A DNA stretch of 15,457 nucleotides from the NCBI GenBank assembly GCA_052389755.1, contig JBQTHP010000240.1, positions 1 through 15,457 on the forward strand, given 5' to 3'. Within the stretch, counting starts at the first letter, position 1. Every line of letters begins with the position of its first letter. Position numbers and translations under genes: made by a program. The notes under the pieces were generated by a model. It was not told where the DNA came from. It did not search any database and worked only from the letters and a program-made list of their open reading frames with translations. This document shows, piece by piece, positions 12,063-15,457 of the stretch. The stretch comes from JBQTHP01 sp052389755 (GTDB lineage Bacteria; Pseudomonadota; Gammaproteobacteria; Steroidobacterales; Steroidobacteraceae).

Positions 12063-12404
12063 TCAATCCTTCTTGCCGTCGCTCACGACGACCGTGATGT
12101 GACTGTTGCGCTTCACGATGCGCGTGCCGCGGCCCTTGGCCCGCGCGGCGAAGCGCTTGAACTGGGGCGCCGCATCGACCTCGATACGGTGCACCTTCAA
12201 CTCGTCGACGTCGGCGCCGTTGTTGTTCTCGGCGTTGTCGACCGCGGATTTCAGCACCTTGTGGACGAGCTTCGCGCCCTTCTTGGGCATGAACTTGAGC
12301 GTGGCGAGCGCATTGCCGACCGGCTTGCCGCGCACGACGTCGGCCACCAGCCGGCACTTCTGCGGCGAGATGCGTGCGTAACGCAGCTTGGCGGACACTT
12401 CCAT
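12063..12404 (-). CDS. rplV: 50S ribosomal protein L22
   Basis: L22 extends a long beta hairpin into the nascent-chain tunnel near the macrolide site. The 113 residues (110 in E. coli) begin MEVSAKLRYARISPQKCRLV, and the hairpin and C-terminal strand include RAKGRGTRIVKRNSHITVVVSD. I use the ATG at 12404, which has AGGAG 5 nt upstream; the adjacent in-frame GTG at 12407 would leave only 2 nt of spacing. The gap to rpsS is 16 nt. Confidence 0.98.
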   Translation of the reverse strand: MEVSAKLRYARISPQKCRLVADVVRGKPVGNALATLKFMPKKGAKLVHKVLKSAVDNAENNNGADVDELKVHRIEVDAAPQFKRFAARAKGRGTRIVKRNSHITVVVSDGKKD

Positions 12405-12420
12405 CACGTCTCCTAGGCTC

Positions 12421-12711
12421 TTACGTCGGCGCCGGCGCCGCCTCGACTTTTCGGTCGCCCGAATGCGCCTTGAACATGCGCGTCGGGGCGAACTCGCCGA
12501 GCTTGTGGCCCACCATGTTCTCGCTGACGAGCACCGGGATGTGCTGGCGGCCGTTGTGCACGGCGATCGTGAGTCCCACCATTTCGGGAACGACCATCGA
12601 ACGGCGCGACCACGTCTTGATCGGCTTGCGGTCGTTCCTCGCAGCGGCGACCTGCACTTTCTTCGCGAGGTGCAGATCGACGAACGGACCTTTCTTCAGT
12701 GATCTCGGCAT
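12421..12711 (-). CDS. rpsS: 30S ribosomal protein S19
   Basis: S19 sits in the 30S head and forms a complex with S13 that contacts the 50S subunit. The 96 residues (92 in E. coli) show MPRSLKKGPFVDLHLAKKV, IKTWSRRSMVVPEMVGLTIA, NGRQHIPVLVSENMVGHKLG and EFAPTRMFKAHSGDRK, with a short Ala/Pro end. The start lies 1 nt after the rplB stop. Confidence 0.99.
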   Translation of the reverse strand: MPRSLKKGPFVDLHLAKKVQVAAARNDRKPIKTWSRRSMVVPEMVGLTIAVHNGRQHIPVLVSENMVGHKLGEFAPTRMFKAHSGDRKVEAAPAPT

Positions 12712-12712
12712 A

Positions 12713-13549
12713 TCAGCGAACCTTGTTCTTGCGGCGCTGAACGATCATGTTGTTCGTGCGCTTGTTGTGGCGAGTCTTCTTGCCCTTGGTGTTCCAGCCC
12801 CACGGCGACACCGGGTGCGGATTGCCCTGCCCGGACTTGCCTTCGCCGCCGCCGTGCGGGTGGTCCACCGGATTCATGGCGAGGCCGCGTACCGTGGGGC
12901 GAACGCCCCGCCAGCGCATCGCGCCGGCCTTGCCGTAGCTGCGCAGGTTGTGCTCGTCGTTGCCGACCTCGCCGATCGTCGCCCTGCAGTCGACGTGCAC
13001 CTTGCGCATCTCGCCGGACTTCATACGCAGGTACGCATAGATGCCTTCGCGCGAGGTGTACTGAACGGAAGCGCCCGCGCTTCGTCCGAGCTGCCCGCCC
13101 TTGCCGGGCTTGAGCTCGATATTGTGCACGAGCGAGCCGACCGGGATGTTGCGCAACGCCATGGCGTTGCCCGGCTTGAACGGTGCGTCCGCGCCCGAAC
13201 GGACCTCGTCGCCGACCGCAATGCCCTTCGGCGCGATGATGTATCGACGTTCGCCGTCGGCGTACTTCACGAGCGCGATGTGGCCCGTGCGGTTTGGGTC
13301 GTACTCCACCCGCTCGACCACGCCCGCGATGCCGTCCTTGTCGCGCCTGAAGTCGATGATGCGGTACTTCTGGCGCGAGCCGCCGCCGATGTGCCGCGTG
13401 GTGATGCGGCCGTGCGCATTACGCGCGCCGGTCTTGTTCTGATGAACCGTGAGCGCCTCGAACGGCCCGCCCTTGTAGAGGTGCGAGCGGTCGATCTTCA
13501 CGACCGAGCGCGTGCCCGGCGACGTCGGCTTCATCTTGATGAGTGCCAT
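12713..13549 (-). CDS. rplB: 50S ribosomal protein L2
   Basis: L2 is essential for subunit association and peptidyl-transferase assembly. The 278 residues (273 in E. coli) begin MALIKMKPTSPGTRSVVK. The OB-like and SH3-like RNA-binding domains include ARNAHGRITTRHIGGGSRQK, VGSLVHNIELKPGKGGQLGR and SAGASVQYTSREG. The catalytic-centre loop AMNPVDHPHGGGEGK is intact with His at 230 and 232; the conserved His of this loop is His229 in E. coli. The ATG at 13549 is preferred over an in-frame TTG at 13558 that overlaps the rplW stop. The rplW gap is 5 nt. Confidence 0.99.
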   Translation of the reverse strand: MALIKMKPTSPGTRSVVKIDRSHLYKGGPFEALTVHQNKTGARNAHGRITTRHIGGGSRQKYRIIDFRRDKDGIAGVVERVEYDPNRTGHIALVKYADGERRYIIAPKGIAVGDEVRSGADAPFKPGNAMALRNIPVGSLVHNIELKPGKGGQLGRSAGASVQYTSREGIYAYLRMKSGEMRKVHVDCRATIGEVGNDEHNLRSYGKAGAMRWRGVRPTVRGLAMNPVDHPHGGGEGKSGQGNPHPVSPWGWNTKGKKTRHNKRTNNMIVQRRKNKVR

Positions 13550-13554
13550 GAATA

Positions 13555-13857
13555 TCAACCCTTGGAGCGCGCTTCGTAGTCGATCGCCTGGCCCTCGGCG
13601 AGCCGTACGTAAGCCTTCTTCCAGTCCTGCGTGCGGCCGAGCATGCGGCCGAAACGCCGCTGCTTGCCGGGCTCGTTCACGACCTGCACGCCGCTCACCT
13701 TGACGTCGAACATCAGCTCGACCGCCTGTCTGATGTCGGTCTTCGTGGCGTTCCGCTTCACGCGGAAGGCGTACTGGTTGTGGTTCTGCATGCCGAGAGA
13801 GGTCTTCTCGGTCACGTGCGGCGCGATCAGCACCGTCATGAGCTGCTCTTTGTTCAC
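13555..13857 (-). CDS. rplW: 50S ribosomal protein L23
   Basis: L23 is at the tunnel exit, the main docking site for trigger factor and SRP. The 100 residues equal the E. coli length. The product begins (GTG start) MNKEQLMTVLIAPHVTEKTS, then NQYAFRVKRNATKTDIRQAV, VMFDVKVSGV-like ELMFDVKVSGVQVVN, and RRFGRMLGRTQDWKKAYVRL. The GTG at 13857 overlaps the rplD stop as GTGA and aligns with the family N-terminus; an ATG at 13839 would remove six residues that align well. Coupling to rplD is therefore likely. Confidence 0.97.
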   Translation of the reverse strand: MNKEQLMTVLIAPHVTEKTSLGMQNHNQYAFRVKRNATKTDIRQAVELMFDVKVSGVQVVNEPGKQRRFGRMLGRTQDWKKAYVRLAEGQAIDYEARSKG

Positions 13858-14459
13858 TGCAGCCGCTCCTCGATCATCTTCACCGCGCCCGCCGTCATGA
13901 GCACCCGCTCGTGCGCGGCGAGGCTCACCGGATTCAGGCCTGCCACCTCGAGCACCTCGACGTGCGGAAGATTGCGCGCCGCGAGGAACAGCTTCTCGTC
14001 GATCGCCTCGACGACGATCAGCACGTTTCCGAGCGACATCGACTTCAGCTGGTCCTTCAGAAGCTTCGTCTTCGGCGCCTCGAGCGAGATCGCATCGGTC
14101 ACGAGCAGGCGGTCCTGGCGCGCGAGCTCGGAGAGCATCGAGCGGATGGCGCCCCGGTACATCTTGCGGTTGATCTTCTGGTCGAAATCGCGCGGCTTCG
14201 CCGCGAACGTCACGCCGCCGCCCACCCAGATGGGGCTGCGATTCGAGCCCGCGCGGGCCTGACCGGTGCCCTTCTGGGCATACGGTTTCCTGCCGCCGCC
14301 ACGCACTTCCGCACGAGTCTTCTGCGCTTTCGTCCCCGACCGCGACGCGTTTCGATAGGCCGTGATGACCTGGTGGATCAACGCCTCGTTGAAGTCGCGG
14401 CCGAACGTGTCGTCCGAAACCTGCAGCTCGGCCCCGCCGCCTATCATCTTCAGTTTCAT
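13854..14459 (-). CDS. rplD: 50S ribosomal protein L4
   Basis: L4 binds 23S rRNA domain I, reaches into the nascent-chain tunnel, and in E. coli represses the S10 operon through the mRNA leader. The 201 residues match the E. coli length. It starts MKLKMIGGGAELQVSDDTFG. The tunnel loop region reads SGTKAQKTRAEVRGGGRKPY, QKGTGQARAGSNRSPIWVGG and KINRKMYRGAIRSMLSELA. The C-terminal globular domain contains NVLIVVEAIDEKL and LEVAGLNPVSLAAHERVLMT. It starts 3 nt after rplC and overlaps rplW by 4 nt. The protein itself looks fully conventional, so autogenous control is plausible if the leader upstream of rplC carries its site. Confidence 0.99.
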   Translation of the reverse strand: MKLKMIGGGAELQVSDDTFGRDFNEALIHQVITAYRNASRSGTKAQKTRAEVRGGGRKPYAQKGTGQARAGSNRSPIWVGGGVTFAAKPRDFDQKINRKMYRGAIRSMLSELARQDRLLVTDAISLEAPKTKLLKDQLKSMSLGNVLIVVEAIDEKLFLAARNLPHVEVLEVAGLNPVSLAAHERVLMTAGAVKMIEERLQ

Positions 14460-14462
14460 GAC

Positions 14463-15170
14463 TTACTTCTTCGCCTGCTGCTTCGCCGGCGCACCTTTCG
14501 CGGGCGCAATCGTCTTGCGGCGGGCGCGGCGTGCCGCCTTCAGCGACGGGCGCACGATCACCTGGCCGCCTTCTGCTCCCGGCACTGCGCCGCTGATGAG
14601 GAGCAGGTTGCGTTCGGCATCCACTTCCACCACGCGCAGGTTCTCGACCGTACGGCGCACGACACCCATGTGCCCCGACATTCGCTTGCCCTTGAACACA
14701 CGGCCCGGCGTCTGACGCTGTCCGATCGATCCCGGCGCGCGATGCGACACGGAGTTGCCGTGCGATGCGTAGCCGCCGGCGAAGTTGTGGCGCTTCATCG
14801 TGCCGGCGAAACCCTTGCCGATCGTCGTGCCAGTGACGTCCACGGCATCACCACCCTTGAAGAGGTCGGCCTTGAGCTCGGCCCCGGCCTTCACATCCGC
14901 ACCCTCGTTCGCTGCGACCCGAAATTCAACGAGCGCACGGCCCGGCGCGACGTTCGCCTTGGCGTAATGACCCGCGACCGCCTTCGAGAGCAGCTGCGGG
15001 CGGCGCGCGCCGAAGGTCACCTGAATCGCGCGATAGCCGTCCTTGTCGTCGGACTTCACCTGCGCCACCCGATTCGGCAGCACTTCGATCACGGTCACCG
15101 GCACGGTTTCACCGGCGTCCGTGAACACGCGCGTCATGCCGCATTTGCGGCCGACCAGACCGATTGCCAT
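14463..15170 (-). CDS. rplC: 50S ribosomal protein L3
   Basis: L3 initiates 50S assembly, and its long loop approaches the peptidyl-transferase centre. The 235 residues (209 in E. coli) begin MAIGLVGRKCGMTRVFTDAG. Conserved blocks are VTGTTIGKGFAGTMKRHNF, HGNSVSHRAPGSIGQRQTPG and VFKGKRMSGHMG; the Gln methylated in E. coli (Gln150) corresponds to the GQRQ region at 151-153. A basic Ala/Pro/Lys tail (TIAPAKGAPAKQQAKK) ends the protein. The frame is open upstream to 15275, but 15170 has GAGGAA 6 nt before it and matches the family. It is the first gene of the cluster in this window; rpsJ, which usually precedes it, is not adjacent. Confidence 0.98.
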   Translation of the reverse strand: MAIGLVGRKCGMTRVFTDAGETVPVTVIEVLPNRVAQVKSDDKDGYRAIQVTFGARRPQLLSKAVAGHYAKANVAPGRALVEFRVAANEGADVKAGAELKADLFKGGDAVDVTGTTIGKGFAGTMKRHNFAGGYASHGNSVSHRAPGSIGQRQTPGRVFKGKRMSGHMGVVRRTVENLRVVEVDAERNLLLISGAVPGAEGGQVIVRPSLKAARRARRKTIAPAKGAPAKQQAKK

Positions 15171-15189
15171 GTTCGATTCCTCGTCGAGC

Positions 15190-15354
15190 GGCGCGCAACC
15201 GATTGGCACGCGCCGTTCGCGGTGTCGGTGGAGGGAAACAGGAGAGCGTGCGCCGCACCGTGCGGGGCGCTGCATCTCGAGTGGTCTTGGAGCACCTGCC
15301 CCAACCTCGCCCGATACCGCGTGATTTTCGCGGTTTGCCCCCGTACCCGGGGGC
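15190..15354 (-). promoter_or_regulatory. Structured 5' leader of rplC
   Basis: This non-coding stretch lies between the proposed promoter and the rplC Shine-Dalgarno. In transcript order it can form several stems: 15337-15354 (7 bp, GCCCCCG against CGGGGGC), 15316-15334 (6 bp, ACCGCG against CGCGGT), an interrupted 8-bp stem near 15250-15270 (CCGCA against TGCGG core), and 15190-15214 (6 bp, GGCGCG against CGCGCC, 13-nt loop), the last ending about 8 nt before GAGGAA. No convincing ORF occupies it. A role as an L4-responsive leader is by analogy with the E. coli S10 leader only; I could not recognise the L4 target. Confidence 0.45.
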
Positions 15355-15367
15355 GAAAAGGCCGCGC

Positions 15368-15396
15368 AGTATAGGCGGCAGCCCTTGTGTGCCCAA
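15368..15396 (-). promoter_or_regulatory. Candidate sigma70 promoter for the rplC operon
   Basis: On the minus strand TTGGGC (15391-15396) and TATACT (15368-15373) are separated by exactly 17 bp. The -10 matches 5 of 6 consensus bases and the -35 three of six. The predicted start, near 15361, gives a leader of about 190 nt to rplC. In GC-rich DNA a TATACT with ideal spacing is notable, but this remains a sequence prediction. Confidence 0.55.
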
Positions 15397-15407
15397 GGTC
15401 TGCCGCC
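15374..15407. promoter_or_regulatory. 34-bp two-tier palindrome covering the promoter spacer and -35
   Basis: GGCGGCA (15374-15380) pairs with TGCCGCC (15401-15407), and inside it CCTTG (15383-15387) pairs with CAAGG (15394-15398) around a 6-nt loop. It starts immediately next to the -10 element and contains the whole spacer and -35. It could be an operator, or a stem at the end of an upstream transcript; no T-run directly follows on either strand. Beyond it, 15408-15457 is G-rich sequence in which I recognise nothing. Confidence 0.5.
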
Positions 15408-15457
15408 CGGCTTCGGGGGTACCGCGGGGGGTGAGCGGAGGTGGGGGGCCCGACGGC

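Noticed and set aside
12374..13579. A 401-codon plus-strand open frame opposite rplV, rpsS and rplB
   Set aside because: The high GC content keeps stop codons rare in the complementary frame; the protein has no family character and no ribosome-binding site.
15171..15275. N-terminal extension of rplC by 35 residues to an upstream in-frame start
   Set aside because: The extension is Arg-rich and unlike any L3 N-terminus, while GAGGAA and the family start coincide at 15170.
13911..15374. A 487-codon plus-strand open frame opposite rplD and rplC
   Set aside because: It is an antisense shadow: Arg/His/Ala-rich, no recognisable motif, and fully overlapped by two certain ribosomal genes and their leader.
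15109..15396. A possible small gene or rpsJ in the region upstream of rplC
   Set aside because: The minus-strand open frame here overlaps rplC in another frame and has no similarity to S10 motifs; it is an Arg/Gly/Pro-rich shadow.
1..15457. A new defence or mobile genetic system
   Set aside because: All coding capacity is accounted for by core translation, transcription and secretion genes plus pepQ, mscL and one small lipoprotein gene; there are no transposases, integrases, nucleases or unknown multi-gene cassettes.

Overview
This window is a GC-rich proteobacterial chromosome segment dominated by the S10-spc-alpha ribosomal protein cluster, all on the minus strand. Read in the direction of transcription (right to left) the order is rplC-rplD-rplW-rplB-rpsS-rplV-rpsC-rplP-rpmC-rpsQ-rplN-rplX-rplE-rpsN-rpsH-rplF-rplR-rpsE-rpmD-rplO-secY-rpmJ-rpsM-rpsK-rpsD-rpoA-rplQ. 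The gene order, the zinc-free 101-residue S14, the absence of infA between secY and rpmJ, and a PepQ-type prolidase at the left edge all point to a high-GC gammaproteobacterium. I would not name a genus.

Right edge (15171-15457): no gene. rpsJ is not directly in front of rplC. This stretch holds a plausible sigma70 promoter whose -35 and spacer lie inside a 34-bp two-tier palindrome, followed by a structured leader of about 190 nt. Positions 14463-1414 hold 27 tightly packed genes, many with 0-30 nt spacers or 4-nt start/stop overlaps. They encode 25 ribosomal proteins, the SecY translocon subunit and the RNA polymerase alpha subunit. A strong hairpin at 1320-1354 closes the cluster. Left of it lie mscL and a small NTF2/SnoaL-like lipoprotein gene (minus strand), which meet the 3' end of pepQ (plus strand) convergently.

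The proteins are conventional; what stands out is the spacers. Most genes are almost fused, but a few spacers are enlarged and filled with structured repeats. (1) Degenerate 7-bp units (AGCYNAC / AGCCNTC) occur in six gaps: after pepQ, before mscL, after rplQ, between rpsD and rpoA, between rplN and rplX, and between rpsC and rplP. In the last they form a 36-bp-arm inverted repeat. (2) A palindrome with arms ACGGGGTTCGC / GCGAACCCCGT occurs twice, between rpsM and rpsK and between rpsH and rplF. (3) Small hairpins with TTCG or GCAA loops precede rpoA and rpsK. Several ribosomal proteins also carry low-complexity tails: L17 (long Lys/Ala tail), S11 (Gln/Lys/Asp N-terminus), S3, L3 and S17. I see no mobile element, CRISPR array, tRNA or rRNA, and no evidence of a new multi-gene system. 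The candidates for novelty are the repeat families inside the ribosomal operon and the rplC leader.
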